Assembly: GCA_902576395.1 (NCBI GenBank)
Contig: CACGVB010000003.1
Span: forward strand, 1-64,000
Direction: 5' to 3'
Origin: an uncultured Pelagibacteraceae bacterium
GTDB lineage: Bacteria; Pseudomonadota; Alphaproteobacteria; Pelagibacterales; Pelagibacteraceae
DNA length: 64,000 nt
A program made the translations under genes and the position numbers. Shown here in pieces: positions 10,215-18,830 of the stretch. Under the pieces are notes generated by a model that searched no databases, was not told the origin of the DNA, and saw only the letters and a program-made list of their open reading frames with translations. Each line of letters opens with the position of its first letter. Position 1 is the first letter of the stretch.

Positions 10215-12338
10215 ATGTCATCTGAAGTAGCAAGTATCCAAGGAAAGCCAAATTCATCAAAAAATATTATTACATATTCTGTAATCTTAATAACATTTTT
10301 AGTTGCACTGTGGTTATCTTTTCAAAGCGAAGGTCCCTCAAAAATGCCAAAGGTTGTCACGGACCAATTTACATTTACAGCATGGGTAAACGAAGGTGAA
10401 GATTATTTAAAGAAAAATTATAGATGGATTACCAAAATAATAGCTAGTTATATTAAAAATGTATATTACTTCGTTGAAGATTTTTTGATCGACTCGCCCT
10501 GGTTATTAATTGCAGCATTAATATTTTTACCCTGTTTAATTGCAGGTGGTTTAAGATTAGGATTGTACTCTTTATTTGTCATTTATTTTTGGGGTGCAAC
10601 AGGAATGTGGGAACCATCTCTGCAAACGGTAGCATTGATGGGTTTATCAGTTTTATTATGTGTAGTAGTTGGAGTGACTCTAGGTGTGCTTTGTTCACAA
10701 AGTGACAGATTTGAAAATTTTATGAAGCCTATTTTAGATACAATGCAAGTAATGCCTGCGTTTGTTTATCTTTTTCCAGCTCTTTTCTTTTTTGGAATTG
10801 GAGGAGCGCCAGCAATATTAGCCACTATGATTTACTCGATGCCTCCAATAATAAGATTAACAAATACTGGTATAAGACAAGTTTCAGCAGAAACAATCGA
10901 ATCTGCAACCTCATTTGGATCAAGTAAGTTACAACTACTATTTAAAATTAAAATTCCACTCTCACTACCAAGTATAATGATGGGAATTAATCAGGTGATA
11001 ATGATGGCTTTAGCGCTTGTAGTTTTGGCATGTTTTATTGGAGCTGAAGGAATTGGTGGTCAAGTCTGGCAAGCAATTAGAAGACTTGATGTTGGATGGG
11101 CAATGGAAGGAGGACTCTGTATTCTCTTCATGGCAATAATGTTTGATAGATTTAGTATGTCATTTAGTAAAACGAAACAAATACTTCCATCGAACGTTCA
11201 AAAATTTTATTTACTTCCTCAATCTTGGGAAAAATTTACTATCGCAAGAATTATAGAAAAGCCTTTAGAATTTTTAGGTGGTTTAATTAATTTTGTTTGT
11301 ACAAATTTGACAAAATTTATTGCATATGTATTTGAATTTTGTATTTCGTTAGCAAATAGACAAACAGCAAGAGATATTAGTGAAATAATTTCTAGAAGAT
11401 ATTATATCATCCCATCTTTTTTACTTGTTCTGACTATATCATTCGTTGATTCTTATATTATAAGTATAGGATCATTTCCTGAAGAGTGGAGATTATCAAT
11501 AAGACAACCAATTTCTAATAGTGTAGAGTCTTTAACTGTTAATCCTAGTTTTATTGCATTTACAAAAGCTCTTAGAGGATTTGTATATCTTAAACTTTTA
11601 AGACCACTTGATATGTTCCTAACTCATGTGCCGTGGTGGTATACACTAGGGGTATTTGCATCAATTGGATATTTTACTGTTGGTATCAGATTTGCAATTA
11701 TTACAGCAATATTATTACTTTTTATTGGTGCTTGTGGGATATGGCCTCAATCAATGATTACATTATCATCTGTTTTGGTTTCCGTAGCTTTATGTTTTAT
11801 AATTGGAGTTCCGCTTGGAATAATTGCGTCTTACAATGAAAGATTTAGAAATGTTCAAAATGTAGTCTTAGATGCAATGCAGACATTGCCATACTTCTGT
11901 TATCTAATTCCTGTTTTGATGTTTTTTGGGGGAGGTATTGTTTCCGCTGTATTAGCAACAGTAATATACTCAATACCGCCAATCATTCGATTAACTTCTT
12001 TAGGTTTAACACAGGTATCTGGTACTTATTCAGAGGTATCACGTTCATTTGGGGGAACTCTTCTACAAACTTTAAACAAAATAAAATTTCCATTAGCAAT
12101 TCCAAGTTTAGTTATTGGATTTAATCAAACAGTAATTATGGCTTTCGCAATGCAAATCGTTACACCATTGATAGGTGGAAAAGGTTTAGGTTTGGAAGTA
12201 TTCAATGGGTTAGCAAGGTCTGACACGGGAAGAGGTTTAGCTGCGGGTATAGGGATTGTGCTATTAGCAATAATTATTGACAGAATTTCACTTGCTTGGA
12301 CCAAAAAACAAAGAGAAGCCTTAGGTTTAAAAAGCTAG
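10215..12338 (+). CDS. Glycine betaine/proline-type ABC transporter permease, tandem-fused (two ProW-like domains in one polypeptide)
   Basis: 707 aa. The two halves share MGLSVLLCVVVGVTLGVL...PPIIRLTNTGIRQV and ITLSSVLVSVALCFIIGVPLGII...PPIIRLTSLGLTQV. Confidence 0.92.
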   Translation: MSSEVASIQGKPNSSKNIITYSVILITFLVALWLSFQSEGPSKMPKVVTDQFTFTAWVNEGEDYLKKNYRWITKIIASYIKNVYYFVEDFLIDSPWLLIAALIFLPCLIAGGLRLGLYSLFVIYFWGATGMWEPSLQTVALMGLSVLLCVVVGVTLGVLCSQSDRFENFMKPILDTMQVMPAFVYLFPALFFFGIGGAPAILATMIYSMPPIIRLTNTGIRQVSAETIESATSFGSSKLQLLFKIKIPLSLPSIMMGINQVIMMALALVVLACFIGAEGIGGQVWQAIRRLDVGWAMEGGLCILFMAIMFDRFSMSFSKTKQILPSNVQKFYLLPQSWEKFTIARIIEKPLEFLGGLINFVCTNLTKFIAYVFEFCISLANRQTARDISEIISRRYYIIPSFLLVLTISFVDSYIISIGSFPEEWRLSIRQPISNSVESLTVNPSFIAFTKALRGFVYLKLLRPLDMFLTHVPWWYTLGVFASIGYFTVGIRFAIITAILLLFIGACGIWPQSMITLSSVLVSVALCFIIGVPLGIIASYNERFRNVQNVVLDAMQTLPYFCYLIPVLMFFGGGIVSAVLATVIYSIPPIIRLTSLGLTQVSGTYSEVSRSFGGTLLQTLNKIKFPLAIPSLVIGFNQTVIMAFAMQIVTPLIGGKGLGLEVFNGLARSDTGRGLAAGIGIVLLAIIIDRISLAWTKKQREALGLKS

Positions 12339-12421
12339 CAAGAGCAACATTATTCACAGTTTACAAACTAGTATTTTTTGTTTTAGAATATGACTTTAAT
12401 TAATTAAAAGAGAGGAAATAA

Positions 12422-13432
12422 ATGAGATTATCAAAAACAATATCAGCTCTATTTTTATCTTTCGTAATTTTATTTGCTAGTCTTACTCAGGCAAATGCGA
12501 AAAGATTACATGCTGCTATTGCTGACTGGACAGGTGGAATTATTACTTGTGAAGTTGCAGTAGGAATTCTTGAAAGAGAAATGGGCTATAAAATTAAACA
12601 AACAGTATTCCCTTCAGGAACTGGATTATGGGAAGCAATTGCTGCTGGTGAACTTGATTTTGCTTGTGAAAGCTGGCCAAGTTATGCAGAAGCAGATGAT
12701 GTTATGTTTAACGAAGATTTAATTTATGATGGTAAAGTTGTAAAATCATATAAGGGAGATGGAACAGTTGATCTTTTAGGAACAACTGGAATTATCGGTA
12801 TGTCTGATTACTGGATCCCAAGATATGCAGCTGAGAAATTTGGAATTAAATCTTGGAGAGATTTAAACAAATACAAAAAAGAGTTTGCAACAATTGAAAC
12901 TGGCGGTAAAGGAAGATTAATTGGATGTCCTGTAGCTGGTTGGAACTGTCACGACCAAAAAAGATTAGATCTTTTAGGAATCGACTTTCAAGCAGATGAA
13001 CTTGGAACAGAAGCTGCTGCAGTTGCAGAAGCTAAAGCTGCTTACATGAGAAAAGAACCATTCTTGTTATACCTATGGTCGCCACACTGGTTCTTTGGTG
13101 AGTTTGATATGGTTGGAGTAGGTCTTCCTGATTACAAAACTTGTGAAGGAGATACATTTACTGAAGCAAACAACTGGAAAACTTGCGGTACAGATGGATG
13201 GCCAGCAACTGGTTGGGATAAAGATTACACTATGAATTATGGAAATCCTGATACATTTGCTAAACCAGAACATGCTAAAGCAAAAGCTTTTTTTGAAAGA
13301 ATGAAGTTAGACAACTTAGACCAAGCTAAGATGCTTGTTGAAGTTGACATCAAAAAAAGAGACGTAAAAGAAGTTGTGAATGAGTGGTTAGACAACAATC
13401 CAGATAAATGGAAAAGTTGGTTACCTAACTAA
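12422..13432 (+). CDS. Glycine betaine/choline-type ABC transporter substrate-binding protein (ProX/OpuAC-like)
   Basis: Signal peptide, then LHAAIADWTGGIITCEVAVGILEREMGYKIKQ...GTGLWEAIAAGELDFACESWPSYAE. SD-like GAGAGGAAATA upstream. Confidence 0.9.
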   Translation: MRLSKTISALFLSFVILFASLTQANAKRLHAAIADWTGGIITCEVAVGILEREMGYKIKQTVFPSGTGLWEAIAAGELDFACESWPSYAEADDVMFNEDLIYDGKVVKSYKGDGTVDLLGTTGIIGMSDYWIPRYAAEKFGIKSWRDLNKYKKEFATIETGGKGRLIGCPVAGWNCHDQKRLDLLGIDFQADELGTEAAAVAEAKAAYMRKEPFLLYLWSPHWFFGEFDMVGVGLPDYKTCEGDTFTEANNWKTCGTDGWPATGWDKDYTMNYGNPDTFAKPEHAKAKAFFERMKLDNLDQAKMLVEVDIKKRDVKEVVNEWLDNNPDKWKSWLPN

Positions 13433-13455
13433 AAATTAAACTTTTAAAAATAATT

Positions 13456-13487
13456 AAGGGCTTTGTGAAAACAGAGCCCTTTTTTTT
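13456..13487 (+). terminator. Rho-independent terminator after the proX-like gene
   Basis: AAGGGCTTTGT-GAAA-ACAGAGCCCTT: 11-bp stem with one G-T pair and a GAAA loop, followed by a T run. Confidence 0.9.
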
Positions 13488-13489
13488 AC

Positions 13490-14095
13490 ATGCATATAAT
13501 TCATAGAGGAATTGTAAATAAGAATTACAAAGAAAACTGTCTAAAGTCTTTTAGAGTATCCTTTAAAAGAAAATACGGAATTGAAACTGATATTCATGCA
13601 ACTAAAGATAATAAATTTATATGCTTTCATGATTTTACTTTAAGAAGAATTTTCAAAATTAATAAAAGTATTAAAAATATAAATTATGTAGATTTGAAAA
13701 AAATTAAGAGCCAAAAATTTAAAATACCTCTTCTAAGAGAGGTTTTAGAACTATCAAAAAACAAATTTCCAATATTTATTGAGATAAAACCATTACTAAA
13801 TAAAATGCTCTTATCTGGATTAATAGATGAGACTAAAGAATTTAAAAAATGTATTTTTATCTCTTTCAAACACAAAAATATCTACAATCTTTTAAAACTT
13901 AATTCGAAAGCTAAAGTTGGGATATCATTTTCTAATAAAGATAGTGTTAAGTCGATTTTGAAATATGGGCTAAATAAAAAAATAAAATATCTAATTTTAG
14001 ATAAAAAATTTTTAGATAATAAGAAAGTGCAAATCATTAATAAGGAAAAATATTACTACACAATAAAAAACTCGAAAAGAATTTTTAAAATATAA
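13490..14095 (+). CDS. Glycerophosphodiester phosphodiesterase family protein
   Basis: MHIIHRGIVNKNYKENC...GIETDIHATKDNKFICFHDFTLRRI...PIFIEIKP: GDPD HR, E-D and HD motifs. Confidence 0.82.
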   Translation: MHIIHRGIVNKNYKENCLKSFRVSFKRKYGIETDIHATKDNKFICFHDFTLRRIFKINKSIKNINYVDLKKIKSQKFKIPLLREVLELSKNKFPIFIEIKPLLNKMLLSGLIDETKEFKKCIFISFKHKNIYNLLKLNSKAKVGISFSNKDSVKSILKYGLNKKIKYLILDKKFLDNKKVQIINKEKYYYTIKNSKRIFKI

Positions 14096-14123
14096 TGAAA
14101 ATAATAACCTTATATTTGAAAAT

Positions 14124-15257
14124 TTATGATTTATATTGTTTAAGATATTCTAATCTGCCAATTATCTCATCTCTATCCAGATAATATCCTTGAAGATGGC
14201 GATGACCTGAATTTGGATCAAAAGCTGTTCTACCGTGTAAAACACGCCTATTATTAAAAGAAAATATATCTCCTGGTCCTAGTCGAAATTTAATTTGAAA
14301 TTTGTCATCATGTAAAAGATTACCAAATCTGTGGTGAGCTTTATAAACTTTGTCCATTTGGTCTGGATGGCAGTCTAATGCATCCATAGTTGCAACACTA
14401 AATCTAATATCATGAAAATCTTTATCTTTTGTTAAACTAATTGCTGGAGCATGGAAGCTTCGGTGAGATTCTTGGGTATAATCTTTATCTCTAAACTTTA
14501 GAGGTACAGAGATTAATGTTTCAAAAATATCTTTTTCATTTTTTCTCAAATAATCAGCAACTGCAAAACCATCAATTGCAGAGGAATCTCCACCCTTTGC
14601 ATCATTTACTAAACAGTGTAAAAACTGATAACCAGGTGGTAATTCAAACCAAGGTAAATCCATATGATTTCTTAGAGCATGAGCTGTATAAGCAGAATTA
14701 TTTGGTTTTGGAATATTGATTACTTCAAAAGGAGTTTTAAAAAAGGTTTCTCTTACATGACTTATTCTATGAAGAATTTCAAAGCCTGATTTTTTTTCTG
14801 TAGGTGAATTTTTAACTATTGCTATACCTTTATGATGTAATAATTCTAACCACTTTATTAATCCTTCATCAGAATTAATTACTTCATCATGTTCAATACT
14901 TATCGACGAAAATTCGTTTTCCAAATTATTATCCCAAAGATGATAAGGTGAGACATATTCTTGTTTATTTTTAATTGTATAACAATTTTCTCTCAACCAC
15001 TTAGGATCATAATAACTTGTGTGGTCACCCTCACTCCACTCTATTTCTAATTTGCCATCACCATTTAAAGAATATTTTTTGGGATTTATTTCTTTTGATA
15101 CCTCTAAGATATTAAACATTCTATGTCTTGAGTCTTTATCATGTGCAGTAGGACAATTATCTCTTAACCACATGTAATTAAATTTACTTTCTTCACCGTC
15201 ATTCCAAGTAATTTGTAAATAAGTGCTGTTTTTTGCGATTTTAGAAATAGAATTCAT
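14124..15257 (-). CDS. Gamma-butyrobetaine dioxygenase-like Fe(II)/2OG oxygenase (TauD/TfdA fold with N-terminal GBBH-like domain)
   Basis: N-terminal FNYMWLRDNCPTAHD (GBBH-like/DUF971-type domain). Catalytic AHALRNHMDLPW (HxD), distal RVLHGRTAFDP and HLQGYYLDRDE. Confidence 0.85.
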   Translation of the reverse strand: MNSISKIAKNSTYLQITWNDGEESKFNYMWLRDNCPTAHDKDSRHRMFNILEVSKEINPKKYSLNGDGKLEIEWSEGDHTSYYDPKWLRENCYTIKNKQEYVSPYHLWDNNLENEFSSISIEHDEVINSDEGLIKWLELLHHKGIAIVKNSPTEKKSGFEILHRISHVRETFFKTPFEVINIPKPNNSAYTAHALRNHMDLPWFELPPGYQFLHCLVNDAKGGDSSAIDGFAVADYLRKNEKDIFETLISVPLKFRDKDYTQESHRSFHAPAISLTKDKDFHDIRFSVATMDALDCHPDQMDKVYKAHHRFGNLLHDDKFQIKFRLGPGDIFSFNNRRVLHGRTAFDPNSGHRHLQGYYLDRDEIIGRLEYLKQYKS

Positions 15258-15289
15258 AATAAATAATTATCTAAAATCAAAAAAATTTC

Positions 15290-15310
15290 AATTCAATTAA
15301 TAGTTGAATT
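15290..15310. promoter_or_regulatory. Inverted repeat AATTCAA-TTAATAG-TTGAATT in a divergent intergenic region
   Basis: Perfect 7-bp arms, 7-bp spacer, between the GBBH-like gene (-) and the ABC ATPase gene (+). Confidence 0.3.
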
Positions 15311-15371
15311 TAATAAAGTTATTTTATTGTTGATTTGCTTTGATGTACTAAAAGAACTAAACTTTAAATAA

Positions 15372-16397
15372 ATGTCTAAAATCGAAATCAATAACGTATA
15401 CAAAATTTTCGGTCCAAAACCTGACAGTGTTCTTAAAATGGTACAAGAAGGAGCTTCAAAAGAAGATGTTCTAGAAAAAACTGGACATACAGTTGGATTA
15501 GATAATGTATCTTTAAAAATTGAAGAAGGAGAAACATTTGTTTGTATGGGTTTATCTGGATCAGGAAAATCAACATTAATTAGACACTTAAATAGATTAA
15601 TAGACCCAACCTCTGGAGAAATTCTAGTAGAAGGCAAAGATGTTACTACTCTAAACAAAGAACAATTAATTGAGTTTAGAAGACAGAAAATGAGTATGGT
15701 ATTTCAACGATTTGGGCTATTCCCACACAAAACAGTTTTACAAAATGTTGGTTACGGACTCGAAATGCAAGGTATGGAGCTTGAAAAGAGAAATTCTGTT
15801 GCTATGGAAAAGATCGAGTCTGTCGGTTTGACTGGATTTGAAAATCAATATCCTGCACAGCTTTCTGGAGGTATGCAACAGCGAGTAGGTCTTGCAAGAG
15901 CTTTAGCTACTGACACGGACATTATGTTAATGGACGAAGCTTTTTCTGCATTAGATCCTTTAATTAGAAGTGATATGCAGAAACAACTTATAGACCTACA
16001 ATCAGAATTAAAAAAGACGATAGTATTTATTACTCATGATCTTGATGAGTCATTAAGGTTAGGAGATCATATTGGAATTTTGAATGCAGGAAAACTTGTT
16101 CAGGTAGGAACACCTGTAGAAATTATAATGAACCCTGCTGATGAATACGTTGAGGCATTTGTTAAAGACGTAAATAGAACAAAAGTTATAAAAGCAAAAA
16201 TTATAATGAAACCAGTAAATCAATCAGATCATATTGACAAATCAAGCTTGATAAAAGTTGAAGAAGACCAATTTATAGAGGAATTTCTACCTCAAGTTGT
16301 TTGTAGTAACTCTAATTGTGAGGTAGTTGATAAACAAGGAAATGCTAAAGGCTATATTTCTAATAAAGAATTGCAAGAATCACTTTCAAACTCATAA
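15372..16397 (+). CDS. Glycine betaine/proline-type ABC transporter ATP-binding protein (second paralogue)
   Basis: GLSGSGKST, LSGGMQQRVGLARAL, IMLMDEAFSALDPL, ITHDLDESLRLGDHIGIL. Confidence 0.92.
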   Translation: MSKIEINNVYKIFGPKPDSVLKMVQEGASKEDVLEKTGHTVGLDNVSLKIEEGETFVCMGLSGSGKSTLIRHLNRLIDPTSGEILVEGKDVTTLNKEQLIEFRRQKMSMVFQRFGLFPHKTVLQNVGYGLEMQGMELEKRNSVAMEKIESVGLTGFENQYPAQLSGGMQQRVGLARALATDTDIMLMDEAFSALDPLIRSDMQKQLIDLQSELKKTIVFITHDLDESLRLGDHIGILNAGKLVQVGTPVEIIMNPADEYVEAFVKDVNRTKVIKAKIIMKPVNQSDHIDKSSLIKVEEDQFIEEFLPQVVCSNSNCEVVDKQGNAKGYISNKELQESLSNS

Positions 16398-16412
16398 TTA
16401 GATTAAATAGTT

Positions 16413-17264
16413 ATGAAAAAAAGTTTAAGCAACATCGTTGATTTAGTTAAATACCCAATTCATGATTTACAATCTCCAAAGATCAAGAAAATAATTGAAA
16501 AATGTAAAACTGAATTAGATAGCTATAGTTGTTCGGTAATTCCTAATTTTATTTTACCAAATTCTTTAAATGTAATGAAAAAAGAATTAGAGCAACAGCT
16601 TAATGAAGTTTATATGTCTAAAGAAAGTATCAACGCATATCTTTATGCAAAAGACGATCCTACTCTTCCTAAAGATCACCCAAAAAGAATATTTATGGAT
16701 AGATTTAATGGATATTTAAATTCTGACTGTTTTGAAAAAAATTCGGAGATGAAATTTCTTTATGAAACTGAGGAATTATTAAAATTTGTATCTGCATGCT
16801 TAGGGATTGCACCTATATATAGATGGGCTGATCCTTTAGCCTGTCATGCATATAACGTTATGGAACCAGATGGAATATTACCTTGGCATTTTGATAGTTG
16901 TGAATTTACTTTAAGCCTCATGATCCAAAAACCAGAAGAAGGAGGAATATTTGAATATTGTCCAAACATAAGAGAACCAGGTAACGAAAAATTTGACGAT
17001 GTTAAAAAAGTACTAGCTGGAGATCGAACAAGAGTAAAACGACTTGAACTTGAACCAGGTGATTTACAAATATTTAAAGGTAGATTTACTATGCATAGAG
17101 TAACTAAAGTTATAGGAAAAACATCACGTTTTATGTGCATACCTGCGTATGTATTGGATCCCTGGAGAGTAAATACACCTGAACATTCAAAAGCAATTTA
17201 TGGAAAAGTATTGCCCATACATTTAGAAAGAAATAAAGTTAGATCCGATGGATTAACAGATTAA
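16413..17264 (+). CDS. Fe(II)/2OG-dependent oxygenase resembling the BesD/HalD (ArpA) family; HxD motif retained, so predicted hydroxylase
   Basis: DGILPWHFDSCEFTLSLMIQKPEEGGIFEYCP (H-x-D) and GDLQIFKGRFTMHRVTKV (distal His). Confidence 0.72.
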   Translation: MKKSLSNIVDLVKYPIHDLQSPKIKKIIEKCKTELDSYSCSVIPNFILPNSLNVMKKELEQQLNEVYMSKESINAYLYAKDDPTLPKDHPKRIFMDRFNGYLNSDCFEKNSEMKFLYETEELLKFVSACLGIAPIYRWADPLACHAYNVMEPDGILPWHFDSCEFTLSLMIQKPEEGGIFEYCPNIREPGNEKFDDVKKVLAGDRTRVKRLELEPGDLQIFKGRFTMHRVTKVIGKTSRFMCIPAYVLDPWRVNTPEHSKAIYGKVLPIHLERNKVRSDGLTD

Positions 17265-18049
17265 TGTCATACAATTTCAAAAATAAAAAAATAATTATCT
17301 CTGCTGGAGCATCAGGAATTGGGTGGGCAACAGCAAAGGAGTGTCTTGAAAAAGGTGCGAAGGTATTCATTTGTGATGTCGATAAAAAATCTATAAATAA
17401 ATTAAAAAAAAATCCTTTGAATAATAAAAGGTTGTTTTCTTTTCATTGCGATGCCTCAAATGAAAACGATGTAATAAATTTTTTTAAAGAAATTAAAAAA
17501 AAAACACAAAAAATTGATGCACTAATTAATAATGTTGGAGTTGCAGGCCCAACAGGAACCATGGACAAACTTAAAACAAAAGATTGGGAACAAACTTTAA
17601 AGATAAATGTAATTAGTCATTTTATTTTTTCAAAATTAGCAATCCCAATGTTAAAAAAAAATAAAGGTGGGTCAGTAGTTAATCTGTCTTCTACAGCAGG
17701 TATATTTGGGTTTCCATTAAGATCTCCCTACTCAGCAAGTAAATGGGCGGTAGTTGGAATGACTAAAACTTTAGCAATGGAATTAGGCAAGTTTAAAATT
17801 AGAGTAAACGCAATTTGTCCAGGAACTGTAAAAGGAGATAGAATGGGAAGAGTTATTAGAGATAAAGCTAAATTTTTGAAAATTTCAAAAAAAGCTGTGG
17901 AGAGTGAATTCGTTTCTATGACTTCTCTTAATACTTGGGTTTATGAGAAAGATATTGGTAAAATGTGTTGTTATTTAATATCCGATGAGTCTTCTAGAAT
18001 TTCTGGTCAAGTAGTTGGCGTTGATGGTAACACTTTAAGAATGCATTAG
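17264..18049 (+). CDS. SDR family NAD(P)-dependent oxidoreductase
   Basis: GASGIGWATAKE, NNVGVAGPTG, YSASKWAVVGMTKTLAMELG, RVNAICPGTV. Confidence 0.93.
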   Translation: MSYNFKNKKIIISAGASGIGWATAKECLEKGAKVFICDVDKKSINKLKKNPLNNKRLFSFHCDASNENDVINFFKEIKKKTQKIDALINNVGVAGPTGTMDKLKTKDWEQTLKINVISHFIFSKLAIPMLKKNKGGSVVNLSSTAGIFGFPLRSPYSASKWAVVGMTKTLAMELGKFKIRVNAICPGTVKGDRMGRVIRDKAKFLKISKKAVESEFVSMTSLNTWVYEKDIGKMCCYLISDESSRISGQVVGVDGNTLRMH

Positions 18050-18053
18050 AGCT

Positions 18054-18824
18054 TTAAATATTTTCAATAAATTCTATTAAGTTTTTTGCAATTTGCTCAG
18101 GAGCCTCTATCAAAAAAGAGTGTTTTACCTCTGGTACAATAACTAATTTAGAATCTTTTACCTCGTTTGACATTTTTTTATTATGAGATGGAGTGCATCC
18201 ACTATCGTTTTCACCTGTCATAAATAAGCAGGGTTTCTTTATATCTTTTAACCAAGAGAACATCTCAGTTTCCGCATAAATTTTAAAAACATTTATAAAT
18301 ACATCTTTATCTGTATCTATTACTTGTTTTAATCTCCTAGATACCAGGTCTGGATTTTTTTCAATAAAATTGTCTGTAAACCATCTGTTAGTGAGATTTT
18401 TTAATGTTTGTTCAACGCCCTTATCTTTTAGATCTGAAATGACACTCCACACTTTTTGTTTATCTTCATCAGATCTGCCTGCAACTGTTGATAATAAGCC
18501 AACTGACAAAACTCTTTCTGGAAACTTTTTAGCATAAGCAGGAGCAATCATGCCCCCTAAAGAATGTCCCATAAAATGGGCTTTTTGGATGTTTGTCTTT
18601 TCTCTTACTCTTTCAAGATCTAATACAAGATCATCTAAATTAAAATCCTTATTATCTACAGGTGATTTTCCATGACCTCTTAAATCATATGTCACAACTG
18701 TAAACATGCTTTTAAGTTTTGGAGTAATAAATCTCCATGCATCTTCAGCACCTCCAACTCCATGAGTTAAAAATATTGCAGGCCCTGATCCTGTGACTGA
18801 GTAATTGCAATCTATGATGCTCAT
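18054..18824 (-). CDS. Alpha/beta-fold hydrolase
   Basis: FLTHGVGGAEDAW, GHSLGGMIA nucleophile elbow, VPEVKHSFLIEAPE catalytic His. Confidence 0.9.
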   Translation of the reverse strand: MSIIDCNYSVTGSGPAIFLTHGVGGAEDAWRFITPKLKSMFTVVTYDLRGHGKSPVDNKDFNLDDLVLDLERVREKTNIQKAHFMGHSLGGMIAPAYAKKFPERVLSVGLLSTVAGRSDEDKQKVWSVISDLKDKGVEQTLKNLTNRWFTDNFIEKNPDLVSRRLKQVIDTDKDVFINVFKIYAETEMFSWLKDIKKPCLFMTGENDSGCTPSHNKKMSNEVKDSKLVIVPEVKHSFLIEAPEQIAKNLIEFIENI

Positions 18825-18830
18825 AGATAT

